This document shows positions 45,547 through 57,972 of a stretch of DNA of 64,000 nucleotides, piece by piece; the stretch's first letter is position 1; each line of letters starts with the position of its first letter. Origin of the DNA: Nevskiaceae bacterium (GTDB taxonomy: Bacteria > Pseudomonadota > Gammaproteobacteria > Nevskiales > Nevskiaceae); NCBI GenBank assembly GCA_008012115.1, contig SSEB01000011.1, positions 1-64,000 of the forward strand. Reading direction: 5' to 3'. The position numbers and the translations under genes are program-made. The notes under the pieces were generated by a model. The model was not told the DNA's origin. It was given only the letters and a program-made list of their open reading frames with translations, and did no database searches.

Positions 45547-46710
45547 TCACGACGCGCTGTTCCCCGCATTGGCCTTGACGATGCGGTCGATGCGCGCCTG
45601 GGCGTCGCTGCTCTCGGCATCGCTGACGCCGGCCGGCAGCGGCGTGGCGCGCACCTGCGTCGCCACCAGCGGACCGGAGCTGTCGCGCACGTCGACGTCG
45701 ACGCTCATCGACAGGCCGACACGCAGCGGGTGATCGTGCAGCTCCTGCGGGTCCAGCGCGATACGTACCGGCACGCGCTGCACAATCTTGATCCAGTTGC
45801 CGGAGGCGTTCTGCGCCGGCAGCAGGGCGAAGGCGGCGCCGCTGCCGGCGGCGATGCCGGCGACCTTGCCGTGATAGACGACATCGCCGCCGTAGAGATC
45901 GGCGTGCAGCGTCACCGGCTGGCCGATGCGCATGCGCTCGAGCTGCACTTCCTTGAAGTTGGCGTCCACCCAGGCGTTGTCCTGCGCCACCACCGCCAGC
46001 AGCGGTGCGCCGGCGGCGATGCGCTGGCCGAGCTGCACGCCGCGCTTGGCGACGACGCCGGCGACCGGCGCCACCAGCTTGGTGCGGTGCAGGGCCAGCG
46101 CCGCGTCGCGCACGGCGGTTTCGGCGCGCAGCACCTGCGGGTGCGTCTCGATGCGGGTGCCTTCGGTCTGCGCCCGCGTGGCGTTGAGCTGCTCGCGCGT
46201 GGCGGCGAGGCTGGCCTTGAGTTCGGTGATGGCATCGCGCGCATGGGCCAGCTCTTCGGCGGAGACCGCGCCGTCCTGCACCAGGTCGCTGCGGCGCTGC
46301 AGGTCGTCCTGCGCGCGCTTGAGCGCCGCCTCGCGTTCGGCGATCTGCGCCTGCAGCTGGCCGGTCTGCGCGTAGAGACCCCGCACCGCGCGCACCGCGC
46401 GGGCGAGATCGGCTTCCGCCGAGGCCATCGCCAGTTCGGCGTCGGCCGGGTCCAGTTCCAGCAAGGTCTGCCCCTGCTGCACGCTCTGTGTGTCGTCGAC
46501 GTGCAGTGCGATCACCGTGCCGGGCATCTCGCTGGTGATCTGCACGACATCGGTGCTGACATAGGCGTCGTCGGTGCTCTCGAAGAAGCGGCTGTAGAAG
46601 AACCAGTGCGCCCCCCAGAGCAGCGCCCCGGCGACGACGGCGATGGCCAGGATCAGGAGGCCGCGCTTGCGGCGGGCGCCGTTGGTGGCGCTGGAGGTTT
46701 CTGGGTTCAT
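45547..46710 (-). CDS. emrA: EmrA-type periplasmic adaptor (HlyD family)
   Basis: 387 residues. An N-terminal anchor (GLLILAIAVVAGALLWGAHWFFY) is followed by STDDAYVSTDVVQITSEMPG, the split lipoyl domain, a long coiled hairpin (about 80-190) and GVVAKRGVQLGQRIAAG. It bridges EmrB and the outer-membrane channel. The ATG overlaps the upstream gene's stop (ATGA). Confidence 0.92.
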   Translation of the reverse strand: MNPETSSATNGARRKRGLLILAIAVVAGALLWGAHWFFYSRFFESTDDAYVSTDVVQITSEMPGTVIALHVDDTQSVQQGQTLLELDPADAELAMASAEADLARAVRAVRGLYAQTGQLQAQIAEREAALKRAQDDLQRRSDLVQDGAVSAEELAHARDAITELKASLAATREQLNATRAQTEGTRIETHPQVLRAETAVRDAALALHRTKLVAPVAGVVAKRGVQLGQRIAAGAPLLAVVAQDNAWVDANFKEVQLERMRIGQPVTLHADLYGGDVVYHGKVAGIAAGSGAAFALLPAQNASGNWIKIVQRVPVRIALDPQELHDHPLRVGLSMSVDVDVRDSSGPLVATQVRATPLPAGVSDAESSDAQARIDRIVKANAGNSAS

Positions 46711-48134
46711 GAGGAGGCTCCTTGCAGAGCGTTGAGGCGGTCGGGATCGAAGCTGCCACCGAGGGCAAGCAGGAGGCTGACGCGGGCCACGGCCTGCGCG
46801 GCCAGCAGGTCCACCTGCGTGCGCCGCGCTGCGAGCACCGCGGTTTCGGCGTTGAGCACGTTGAGGTAACCGCTCAGGCCCTTGCGGTAGCGCAGCTCGG
46901 CGAGGCGCCAGGCGTCCTCGCTGGCGGCGAGCGACTGGCGGCTTTCATCGAGCTGGCGCTGCGTGGCCTGGATCAGGGTCAGCTGGTCGGCGGTCTGGCG
47001 CACGGCCTCGAGCACGGTCTCGTTGTAGGCGGCCACGGCCGCGTCCGCCTCTGCGGCGGCGCCGCGGTAGGCGGCCTTGAGACGCTGCGCATCGAACAGC
47101 GGCAGGTGGATCGCCGGGCCGATGCCGTAGCTGCGGTCGGCGCTGTTGAACAGGTTGTCGAGGCCGATGGCCGCGAAGCCGGCGAAGGCGGTGAGGTTGA
47201 TGTCCGGGTAGAACGCGGCCTTGGCCGCCGCCTGGCCTTGCGTGGCGGCGTCGACGCGGGCGCGTGCGGCGAGCACGTCGGGCCGGCGCGCCAGCAGGTT
47301 GATCGGCAGCGTCTGCGGCAGCGGCAGTGCCGCCGCGAGATTCAGCCGCGGGCGCGCGATGCCGGCATAGGCCTCGGCGCCCCGGCCGCTCAGCGCAGCG
47401 AGACGATGCACCGCCAGATCAACGCTGGCCTCGGCCTGCAGCTTGGCCAGGCGCGCCTGCGGCAGCGCGCTTTCGGCGGCGCGCAGTTCGCTGCGGGTGT
47501 CGAGACCGGCGCGCAGGCGCTGCTGCGTCAGCGCCAGGATGGCCTCGCGCTGCGCCTGGGTCCGCGAGGCGATGTCGGCATAGGCCCAGGCGCGGTCGAG
47601 ATCGACGTAGGCCTGGGCGATGGCGCCGGCCAGCGCCAGGCGTGCCGCCTCCGCGTCCAGCGCCGCGGCACGCGTGCCGGCGCGGCTCTGCTCGATGATC
47701 GCGGCCTGGCGGCCGAAGAAGTCGAGGTCCCAGTTGAGGTTGAGACCGAGCTGGCCTCGCCAGTAATGACCGCCACCGAAGGGCGGCGGCACGATGTCGC
47801 GCTCGGGGAAGCGCTGGTAGATCTCCTGACCGTCGAGGGAGAAGCCAGGCTGGTTGCCAGCCGAAGCCGCCTGCACCTGCGCCTGCGCGCCGCGCACGCG
47901 GCTGAGCGCCTCGGCCAGTCGCGGGTTGTCGCGCAGGCTGTCGGTGATCAGGCGGTCCAGCTGCGGATCGCCGTAGACCTGCCACCAGCCATCCGTCGCC
48001 GGCGCGGTCGCGTCGCCGTGCAGACCTAATGTTTTGTCGTCCACGGGCTGCGCGGGCGGCGCCAGGCGCGGCGCCAGCACGCAGCCGGCCAGCGCCAGGA
48101 CAAGGGGCAGGGAGAGGGCAAGACGTGCGTTCAT
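46707..48134 (-). CDS. Outer-membrane efflux lipoprotein, NodT/OprM type
   Basis: 475 residues. The lipobox LVLALAGC anchors it in the outer membrane. The OEP repeats appear as two parallel halves with long Ala/Gln/Arg-rich helices, and DWWQVYGDPQLDRLI-like (GWWQVYGDPQLDRLI), NLNWDLDFFGRQ and INLLARRPDVLAARARVDAA are NodT landmarks. It is the TolC-like exit duct of the adjoining EmrAB pump, unlike E. coli where TolC is shared. ATGA overlaps link it to marR before and emrA after. Confidence 0.9.
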   Translation of the reverse strand: MNARLALSLPLVLALAGCVLAPRLAPPAQPVDDKTLGLHGDATAPATDGWWQVYGDPQLDRLITDSLRDNPRLAEALSRVRGAQAQVQAASAGNQPGFSLDGQEIYQRFPERDIVPPPFGGGHYWRGQLGLNLNWDLDFFGRQAAIIEQSRAGTRAAALDAEAARLALAGAIAQAYVDLDRAWAYADIASRTQAQREAILALTQQRLRAGLDTRSELRAAESALPQARLAKLQAEASVDLAVHRLAALSGRGAEAYAGIARPRLNLAAALPLPQTLPINLLARRPDVLAARARVDAATQGQAAAKAAFYPDINLTAFAGFAAIGLDNLFNSADRSYGIGPAIHLPLFDAQRLKAAYRGAAAEADAAVAAYNETVLEAVRQTADQLTLIQATQRQLDESRQSLAASEDAWRLAELRYRKGLSGYLNVLNAETAVLAARRTQVDLLAAQAVARVSLLLALGGSFDPDRLNALQGASS

Positions 48135-48619
48135 GACGTGCTCCGGTCCGCGGTGTCGCGCTGGTTGGCTTCCTGTTCGACGCGGGCCACCAGCTTGACC
48201 AGCAGGCGCGTGAGCTCCGATACCTCGGCGGTGGTGAAGCCCTCGAGCGCGGTATTGAGCCGCTCGACCACGACCGGGATCAGCGATTCGATGGTCTTGC
48301 GGCCCTGCGCGGTCAGGTGCAGTTCGACGACGCGGCGATCCTGCGCGCTGCGCTGGCGTTCGATCAGGCCGCGGGTTTCGAGCTGGTCGATGACGCGGGT
48401 CAGCGCGCCCTGGTCGTGACGGTAGTCGCGACAGATGTCGGTGGCGGTGATGCCGATGCCGTCGCGCACGTACATCAGCACCACCCACTGCATGAAGGTG
48501 AACTCCTGCCGCGAGAAGGCCACATCCAGGCTGTCCATCATCAGGCCGTGGGCGCGCTTGATGAGATAGCCGATGCTGGATCGCGCCCGGTACTTCTCGG
48601 GGGTGTAATGCTTGGTCAC
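48131..48619 (-). CDS. MarR-family repressor of the efflux operon
   Basis: 162 residues, GTG start. IGYLIKRAHGLMMDSLDVAFSRQEF opens the dimer helices, TATDICRDYRHDQGALTRVIDQLETRGLIERQRS is the winged helix and the wing DRRVVELHLTAQG. As first gene of the operon it probably represses it and is released by a drug-like ligand. A palindrome just upstream could be its operator. Confidence 0.9.
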   Translation of the reverse strand: MTKHYTPEKYRARSSIGYLIKRAHGLMMDSLDVAFSRQEFTFMQWVVLMYVRDGIGITATDICRDYRHDQGALTRVIDQLETRGLIERQRSAQDRRVVELHLTAQGRKTIESLIPVVVERLNTALEGFTTAEVSELTRLLVKLVARVEQEANQRDTADRSTS

Positions 48620-48627
48620 GATTTTAG

Positions 48628-48654
48628 TTGCCTGAACAATTGTTGCTTAGGCAA
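48628..48654 (-). promoter_or_regulatory. Palindromic operator upstream of the marR efflux operon
   Basis: TTGCCT at 48628-48633 and AGGCAA at 48649-48654 form outer arms, with AACAATTGTT palindromic inside. The site starts 9 bp before the GTG. A 20-27 bp palindrome in this place is typical for MarR autoregulation. An A/T-rich TAAAAT on the minus strand beside it may be the -10. Confidence 0.7.
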
Positions 48655-48710
48655 GTATTAATCCGAATTCGGGGGGAAGTAAAGAGGGGGAAATCCGGAG
48701 GCGGAAACGA

Positions 48711-48736
48711 ACATGCCCGCCGATTGGCGGGCATGT
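48711..48736 (-). terminator. Stem-loop after tRNA-Val
   Basis: A perfect 11-bp stem (48711-48721 with 48726-48736, loop GATT). On the minus strand it lies 12 nt beyond the tRNA end and is followed by TCGTTTCC, so it is probably the tRNA terminator, though the T-run is poor. Confidence 0.6.
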
Positions 48737-48748
48737 TGTCGAACCGAT

Positions 48749-48823
48749 TGGTGGACGGTACAGGGCTCGAACCTGTGACCCCCGCCGTGTGAAGGCGATG
48801 CTCTACCACTGAGCTAACCGTCC
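48749..48823 (-). tRNA. tRNA-Val (CAC)
   Basis: The minus strand folds as a full cloverleaf. The acceptor GGACGGT pairs with ACCGTCC, the D-arm is GCTC...GAGC, the anticodon stem TCGCC/GGCGG holds loop TTCACAC with anticodon CAC (codon GUG), and the T-arm has TTCGAGC. Discriminator A and an encoded CCA end it. Total 75 nt. Confidence 0.95.
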
Positions 48824-48941
48824 GAGGGGCGCAAATGATAGTGAGCGTGTGCCCTAGCGTCAAACCCGACACGCGGCGGTGCATTGTCAGCCGTGGCGTT
48901 CGCCAGTACGCTGCGCGCCTCGTTTTGCCAGGATTCACGCC

Positions 48942-49601
48942 ATGACCGCCGTCAGCCCGTTGATGCACGCCATCCAGGATCGCGATCTCGCCGCCGCCAA
49001 GGCCGCGCTGGAACGCGATGCCTCGCAGGCGACGGCGGAACTGCCGGGGGGGCTGACGCCGTTGATGTTCGCGCTGTATCACGGCGCCCATGACATCGCC
49101 GGCCTGCTGCGTGCCTTCCGGCCGCTGTCGGTGCACGAGGCGGCGGCGTTCGGTGATGCCGGCGCGGTTGCCGATCACGTACGGGCCGATGCGGCACTGC
49201 TGACGGCCTACAGCCCGGATGGCTGGACGCCGCTGCACCTCGCGGCGTTCTTCGGTCAGCGCGATGCGGCGCTGGTGCTGATCGGCCTGGGTGCGCCGCT
49301 GGACGCGGTGTCGGAGAACCCGATGCGCAATACGCCGATGCACGCCGCCATTGCCGGCGCGGCGGGCGAGAGCCTGGCGCCGCTGCTGATCGCCCTCGGC
49401 GCCGATGTGCATCACGTTGGCGGCACCAATGTCACCGCCCTGCACCTGGCGGCTTCGCGTGGTTTCGAGGGGCTGTGCAAGCTGCTGCTGGCGCGCGGCG
49501 TCGACCGCCTGGCGAAAACCGAGGACGGCAAGACCGCTGCCGAAATCGCGCGCGACCGCAGCCACCTAGCCACGGCCGCGCTGCTGGAACTGGCGGCCTA
49601 A
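48942..49601 (+). CDS. Ankyrin-repeat protein
   Basis: 219 residues without a signal. About five ankyrin repeats are visible, e.g. [59 protein letters not shown] and [25 protein letters not shown]. Such proteins bind other proteins, and the partner is unknown. ATG at 48942 starts at [11 protein letters not shown]. Its stop (TAA) overlaps the stop of the convergent MaoC-like gene by 4 bp. Confidence 0.85.
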   Translation: MTAVSPLMHAIQDRDLAAAKAALERDASQATAELPGGLTPLMFALYHGAHDIAGLLRAFRPLSVHEAAAFGDAGAVADHVRADAALLTAYSPDGWTPLHLAAFFGQRDAALVLIGLGAPLDAVSENPMRNTPMHAAIAGAAGESLAPLLIALGADVHHVGGTNVTALHLAASRGFEGLCKLLLARGVDRLAKTEDGKTAAEIARDRSHLATAALLELAA

Positions 49602-50053
49602 GCGGTCGCTGGGCGGCGGCGGAACATGCTGATGCCCTGCATCGCGATCACCGCCTTGTCCTCCTGATTGCGGACCTCGTACTGCATCTCCACGGTGCCG
49701 CGATCCGGCTTGCTGGTCGAGGGCGTCACCGCCAGCACCCTGGCGCGCGCTGTCAGCGTATCGCCCGGGCGCACCGGCAGCAGCCAGCGGATCTGGTTGA
49801 CGCCCGGGGAGCCGAGGCTGGCGCTGCGTGACAGCAGGTTGTCCACCATCAGGCGCATGGTCAGCGAGCAGGTGTGCCAGCCGCTGGCGATGAGCCCGCC
49901 GAAGATGGAGTCGCCTGCCGCTGCATCATCGACGTGGAAGGGCTGTGGATCGTAGCGCTTGGCGAACGCGAGGATTTCCTCGCGGCTAACCGATTCGCTG
50001 CCCAGTTCGTAGATTTGTCCGGACTGGAAATCGTCGAGATGCAGCAGGCTCAT
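49598..50053 (-). CDS. MaoC-like hydratase
   Basis: 151 residues. A hot-dog fold with [17 protein letters not shown]: the Asp-x-x-x-x-His pair (YDPQPFH) is the R-hydratase catalytic motif, and [19 protein letters not shown] follows. It would hydrate trans-2-enoyl-CoA to (R)-3-hydroxyacyl-CoA. GGGAGG lies before the ATG at 50053. It is followed in reverse by the ankyrin gene with overlapping stops. Confidence 0.88.
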   Translation of the reverse strand: MSLLHLDDFQSGQIYELGSESVSREEILAFAKRYDPQPFHVDDAAAGDSIFGGLIASGWHTCSLTMRLMVDNLLSRSASLGSPGVNQIRWLLPVRPGDTLTARARVLAVTPSTSKPDRGTVEMQYEVRNQEDKAVIAMQGISMFRRRPATA

Positions 50054-50097
50054 CACATCCTCCCTGATGTTGTCGTGGTTCTGCGCGATGCTCAATC

Positions 50098-50880
<783 letters not shown>

Positions 50881-50908
50881 TCAGCCCTATGACCGTGCAA
50901 GGGCAGCC

Positions 50909-52480
50909 TTATTCCCACTCGATGGTGGCGGGCGGTTTGCCCGAGATGTCGTAGACCACGCGCGACACGCCGGCCACCTCGTTGACGATGCGGCGGCTGC
51001 ACACGTCGAGCAGTTCGTAGGGCAGGTGCGCCCAGTGCGCGGTCATGAAGTCGATGGTCTGCACCGCGCGCAGCGCGATCACCGGCTCGTAGCGGCGGCC
51101 GTCGCCGGTGACGCCGACGCTCTTCACCGGCAGGAACACGGCAAACGCCTGGGACGTTTTGTCGTACCAGCCCGCTTTGCGCAGCTCCTCGATGAAGATG
51201 TGGTCGGCCTTGCGCAGCGTGTCGGCCGCCGGCTTGGTCACCTCGCCGAGGATGCGCACGCCCAGGCCCGGGCCGGGGAAGGGATGGCGGTAGACCATCT
51301 CGCGCGGCAGGCCGAGTGCAACGCCGATGGCACGCACCTCGTCCTTGAACAGCTCGCGCAGCGGTTCCACCAGCTTCATCTTCATGCGCTCGGGCAGGCC
51401 GCCGACGTTGTGATGGCTCTTGATCACATGCGCCTTGCCGGTCTTGGCGCCCGCGCTCTCGATCACGTCGGGGTAGAGCGTGCCCTGCGCCAGGAAATCG
51501 ATGCCTTGCAGCTTGTGCGCCTCCTCGTCGAACACCTCGACGAACAGGCGGCCGATGATCTTGCGCTTGGCCTCGGGATCGCTCACGCCTTTCAGCTCGC
51601 GCAGGAAGCGCGCCTCGGCATCGACGCGGATCACCTTGACGCCCATGTTCTGCGCGAACATTTGCATCACGGCATCGCCTTCGTTGAGGCGCAGCAGGCC
51701 GTGATCGACGAAGACGCAGGTGAGCTGGTCGCCGATGGCCTTGTGCAGCAGCGCCGCCACCACCGACGAATCGACGCCGCCCGACAGGCCGAGCAGCACC
51801 TTGTGCTGGCCGACCTGCGCGCGCACGCGCGCGATGGCGTCCTCGATGATGTTGCCGGAGGTCCAGGCGCGGCCGCAGCCGCAGATTTCGTGCACGAAGC
51901 GTTCGTAGATCGCCTGGCCTTGCTTGGTGTGCGTCACCTCCGGATGGAACTGCACCGCGTAATAGCGGCGCGCTTCGTCGGCCATGCCGGCCAGCGGCAG
52001 GTCGGGCGTCGAGGCGATGCACTTGAAGCCGGACGGCAGCGCGGTGACGCGGTCGCCGTGGCTCATCCACACGTCGAGCAAGCCATGGCCCTCGGCGTTG
52101 ACGCGATCCTGGATGTCCTTGAGCAGGGCCGAGTGGCCGCGCGCGCGCACCTCGGCGTAACCGAACTCCTTCTGATCGTGCGCCTCGACGCTACCGCCGA
52201 GCTGCATCGCCATGGTCTGCATGCCGTAGCAGATGCCCAGCACCGGTACGCCCAGCTCCCACACCGCCTGCGGCGCGCGCGGCGAGCCGGGTTCGGTGGT
52301 GGACTCGGGGCTGCCTGAGAGGATCACGCCTTTGGGAGCAAAGGTGCGGACAGCGTCGTCGCCGCAGTCCCAGGGCATCAGCTCGCAGTAGACGCCGGCC
52401 TCGCGCACGCGGCGCGCGATCAGCTGGGTGACCTGGCTGCCGAAATCAAGAATCAGGATTTTGTCGGAATGGATATTCAT
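50909..52480 (-). CDS. guaA: GMP synthase (glutamine-hydrolysing)
   Basis: 523 residues. The class I glutamine amidotransferase half has [11 protein letters not shown] with catalytic Cys and FHPEVTHT with the His-Glu pair. The synthetase half has [15 protein letters not shown] (PP-loop) and ends in the dimerisation domain closing ATIEWE. It converts XMP to GMP. ATG at 52480 was chosen as the family start, [14 protein letters not shown]. It is downstream of guaB, with a terminator between. Confidence 0.96.
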   Translation of the reverse strand: MNIHSDKILILDFGSQVTQLIARRVREAGVYCELMPWDCGDDAVRTFAPKGVILSGSPESTTEPGSPRAPQAVWELGVPVLGICYGMQTMAMQLGGSVEAHDQKEFGYAEVRARGHSALLKDIQDRVNAEGHGLLDVWMSHGDRVTALPSGFKCIASTPDLPLAGMADEARRYYAVQFHPEVTHTKQGQAIYERFVHEICGCGRAWTSGNIIEDAIARVRAQVGQHKVLLGLSGGVDSSVVAALLHKAIGDQLTCVFVDHGLLRLNEGDAVMQMFAQNMGVKVIRVDAEARFLRELKGVSDPEAKRKIIGRLFVEVFDEEAHKLQGIDFLAQGTLYPDVIESAGAKTGKAHVIKSHHNVGGLPERMKMKLVEPLRELFKDEVRAIGVALGLPREMVYRHPFPGPGLGVRILGEVTKPAADTLRKADHIFIEELRKAGWYDKTSQAFAVFLPVKSVGVTGDGRRYEPVIALRAVQTIDFMTAHWAHLPYELLDVCSRRIVNEVAGVSRVVYDISGKPPATIEWE

Positions 52481-52490
52481 AGGCTTAAAC

Positions 52491-52513
52491 AAAAACCCCG
52501 GCGCGTGCCGGGG
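52491..52513 (-). terminator. Terminator or attenuator between guaB and guaA
   Basis: On the minus strand CCCCGGC (52513-52507) pairs with GCCGGGG (52502-52496) across a 4-nt loop, followed by TTTTTGTTT. It lies 8 bp past the guaB stop and just before guaA, so guaA may be expressed by read-through. Confidence 0.88.
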
Positions 52514-52521
52514 CGGGTGAT

Positions 52522-55504
<2,983 letters not shown>

Positions 55505-55538
55505 TGCGCCCGACCGTGCGCATCCGGGCGCCGGCGGG

Positions 55539-55652
55539 GGCACCCGCTGTCGCCATTCCGTAGTGCCAGGATGTTATTAAATATAAATATAAAATTATTT
55601 CTATAAATAATTATTAACAAACTGGATGGCCGCAAGCCCGACAGCGGGTGGC
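55539..55652. repeat. 114-bp palindromic AT-core element, copy 11 (orientation unclear)
   Basis: GGCACCCGCT to AGCGGGTGGC; 9 of 10 pairs hold. The 44-bp core is A/T except a single C at the middle, with TTATTAAATATAAATA and TATAAATAATTATTAA half-sites. The CCTGGGG box is barely visible. It lies between convergent genes, 34 and 13 bp from their stops. Confidence 0.93.
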
Positions 55653-55665
55653 GGTTTTCCGGGCC

Positions 55666-56880
55666 TCAGCGCTCGGTGTCGAGATCGGGAATACGCGTGA
55701 AGGCGATGCGCATCGGCGCGCTGTTGCGCGCGGTGTGGGCGCGGCCGAAGTAGACGGTGCTCTTGCCGTAGCGCAGGTTGAGCCGGTCCATGGCCGTGTC
55801 CAGCCGGCCGTGCGGCCGGTCGGTCTCGAACAGCGGCAGCGTCTGCTGCTGTTCCGGCCGCAAGTCGAGCAGCGTCACGCCCACCGCGAACGGCGCCGGC
55901 GCACCCTTGCCGCGCGGGCGCTGCGCCCACAGCGCATCCAGGCAATGACCGAGGGCGAGGGTGTCCTGGGTCTCACCGAAGCGGCCGTCGCGGCTCCAGT
56001 TCTCGCGGTGCGCGTAGCTGATGCGCACGTGCATGGCGCCGGCGACGAGGTGGCTCTTGCGCAGGCGCATCGCCGCTTTCTGCAGCATGCGATGGATCAC
56101 GGCGTGGGCGTCGGCATCGTTGCGCTCGGCCGGCGGCAGCACGTGCGAGTGGCCGATGCTGCGCTGTTCGGCCGGCGCAGTGTGCACTTCCTCGCCGCGC
56201 AGCCGCGCCCACATCAGTTCGCCCTCGACGCTGCCCCAGGCGCGGCGCAGTTCCTCGCGGCTGGCGGCGCAGAGCTGCGCGGCGGTGTCGATGCCGTGGG
56301 CACGCAGCCGGCGCTCCATGTTGGGGCCGATGCCGCAGAAGTCGCGCAGTTCCAGCGGGTGCAGGATCTGCGGCAGATCCTTCTTCTCGATCACCACCAG
56401 GCCGTCCGGCTTCTGCATGTCGGAAGCGGTCTTGGCCAGGTAGGCATTGGGCGCGATGCCGATGGAGCAGGTCAGGCATTCGCCGACCTGCTCGCGGATG
56501 GTCTGCTTGATGCGCTGCGCGTAGGCCACCGCGCGCGGCACGGTCTGGTCGCGGCGATTCAGTTCGCAGTGCATCTCGTCGATGGAGGGCGTCCACCAGA
56601 TCGGCAGCACGCTGTCGATGGCACGCCACAGGCGGTGGTGATATTCGACGTACCTGCTGTGGTCGCCAACGACCAGCACCAGTTGCGGGCATAGCTGCCG
56701 GGCTTCGCGCACCAGCGTGCCGGTCTTCACGCCGAAGCGCTTGGCCTGGTAGCTGGCGGCGATGCAGGAGGTGGTGTCCGCCAGCGATGGCACCACCGCC
56801 ACCGGCCGGCCGCGCAGCTTCGGATCGAGCTGCTGTTCGACCGAGGCGAAGTAGCTGTTGAAATCGACGGCGAGACGCAT
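55666..56880 (-). CDS. Y-family translesion DNA polymerase (DinB-like)
   Basis: 404 residues. The palm motif AVDFNSYFASVEQQ and WTPSIDEMHCEL provide the catalytic Asp, Asp and Glu. IGIAPNAYLAKTASDMQKPDG and LRDFCGIGPNMERRLRAHGI (the thumb HhH) complete the polymerase, followed by a little-finger domain. The DFNSYFASVEQQ variant marks a group separate from classical DinB, often annotated only as Y-family polymerase. No clamp motif is obvious at the C-terminus. ATG at 56880 starts at MRLAVDF. Confidence 0.88.
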   Translation of the reverse strand: MRLAVDFNSYFASVEQQLDPKLRGRPVAVVPSLADTTSCIAASYQAKRFGVKTGTLVREARQLCPQLVLVVGDHSRYVEYHHRLWRAIDSVLPIWWTPSIDEMHCELNRRDQTVPRAVAYAQRIKQTIREQVGECLTCSIGIAPNAYLAKTASDMQKPDGLVVIEKKDLPQILHPLELRDFCGIGPNMERRLRAHGIDTAAQLCAASREELRRAWGSVEGELMWARLRGEEVHTAPAEQRSIGHSHVLPPAERNDADAHAVIHRMLQKAAMRLRKSHLVAGAMHVRISYAHRENWSRDGRFGETQDTLALGHCLDALWAQRPRGKGAPAPFAVGVTLLDLRPEQQQTLPLFETDRPHGRLDTAMDRLNLRYGKSTVYFGRAHTARNSAPMRIAFTRIPDLDTER

Positions 56881-56934
56881 GGCATGGCGGAACTGGGGCC
56901 GATGTTTACCTTACTGCAAATCGGCGCGGAAACG

Positions 56935-56959
56935 GAAAAGCCACCGCGAGGGTGGCTTT
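56935..56959 (-). terminator. Terminator between tRNA-Pro and the polymerase gene
   Basis: AAAGCCACC (56937-56945) pairs with GGTGGCTTT (56951-56959). On the minus strand it is followed by TTTTCC, so it would end a transcript that starts with tRNA-Pro. Confidence 0.72.
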
Positions 56960-56975
56960 GCCAGGGGTTATGAAT

Positions 56976-57094
56976 GGGTCGGGGCGAGAGGGTGAAGCAT
57001 CACGTTTCGCGAGCATTGCTCGCGGTGATGCTGAACGCCCGCACATGGATGTGCGGGCAGGGCTCCGCACCATGGAGGGTTCCATGGATGGAGC
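56976..57094 (-). other. tRNA-Pro trailer: duplicated tRNA 3' end and three consecutive hairpins
   Basis: GGTCGGGGCGAGAGG at about 56977-56991 repeats the 3' part of the tRNA-Pro gene at 57110-57124. Between them are three stems: GCATCAC..CGCGAGC with GCTCGCG GTGATGC (56997-57031), a 10-bp stem GCCCGCACAT/ATGTGCGGGC (57037-57058), and GCTCC..CCATGGA with TCCATGG..GGAGC (57062-57094). No coding frame fits. They could be a structured trailer, a small RNA, or a remnant of an integration event. Confidence 0.65.
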
Positions 57095-57107
57095 TTTGGG
57101 GGTTGAA

Positions 57108-57185
<78 letters not shown>

Positions 57186-57255
57186 ACAGTTAAAGCGTGA
57201 CAAGGGGCGCGCATGGTAACGGATGCGCGCCACGCTGCAAAGGGAAGACGCTGGC

Positions 57256-57669
57256 TTACTTGGGGAACAGGTTGAGCAGGGATTCGAGATCGGAGCGCAG
57301 GCGCTTGATCTCGGAGGCGCGGCGCACGCCGCCCTTCGGCGCAGCAGCCGGCTTCGCCGTCACCTCGGGAGCGGCCGCCTGCGGCGCATTGCCCTTGGGC
57401 AGTTCGCGCAGGCGAAGGCGCGCGCCGCCGATGGTGAAGCCCTGTTCGTACAGCAGGCTGCGGATGCGGCGCACCATCAGGACATCGTCCTGCTGGTAGT
57501 AGCGGCGGTTGCCGCGGCGCTTGACCGGCTTGAGCTGCGGAAACTCCTGTTCCCAGTAGCGCAGCACATGCGGCTTGACGTCGCACAGTTCGCTCACTTC
57601 GCCGATGGCGAAGTAGCGCTTGCGCGGGATTTCCGGCAGTTCGGCAATCTTGTGTTCAGCGGCCCGCAT
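57256..57669 (-). CDS. MerR-family regulator of the ihfA block
   Basis: 137 residues. [66 protein letters not shown]-like order gives the MerR helix-turn-helix, wing and following helices. A short Ala/Pro-rich linker leads to a C-terminal helix; there is no metal-binding loop. It overlaps ihfA by 14 bp. Members in this spot have no known inducer. Confidence 0.9.
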   Translation of the reverse strand: MRAAEHKIAELPEIPRKRYFAIGEVSELCDVKPHVLRYWEQEFPQLKPVKRRGNRRYYQQDDVLMVRRIRSLLYEQGFTIGGARLRLRELPKGNAPQAAAPEVTAKPAAAPKGGVRRASEIKRLRSDLESLLNLFPK

Positions 57670-57949
57670 CGATTTCCACTCTAAGACGCAGTTTCTGGCC
57701 GGGACGGAACGTGACGACGCGCCGCGCGGAAATGGGGATCTCTTCACCGGTTTTGGGATTGCGGCCGGGGCGTTGATTCTTGGAACGGAGCTCGAAATTG
57801 CCGAAGCCGGAAAGCTTCACTTCCTCGCCGGCTTCCAGGCGTTCGCGGATGTCTTCAAAGAAATAATCGACAAATTCTTTGGCCTCGCGCTTGTTCAGCC
57901 CGAGTTCTTCAAAAAGCGCTTCGGCCAGCTCAGCCTTGGTCAACGCCAC
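57656..57949 (-). CDS. ihfA: Integration host factor alpha subunit
   Basis: 97 residues, GTG start. [24 protein letters not shown] opens the dimer helices and [22 protein letters not shown] is the beta-arm that bends DNA; the Pro that intercalates is in RPGRNP. It lies 23 bp downstream of pheT, the standard order. The partner ihfB is elsewhere. Confidence 0.97.
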   Translation of the reverse strand: MALTKAELAEALFEELGLNKREAKEFVDYFFEDIRERLEAGEEVKLSGFGNFELRSKNQRPGRNPKTGEEIPISARRVVTFRPGQKLRLRVEIDAGR

Positions 57950-57972
57950 GCGAAATTCCCTCGATCCGTTGC

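Noticed and set aside
45724-45733. AGCGGGTG inside emrA, and GCGGGTGG inside the HupE gene near 20949
   Set aside because: Single half-sites within coding sequence with no partner 104 bp away and no AT core.
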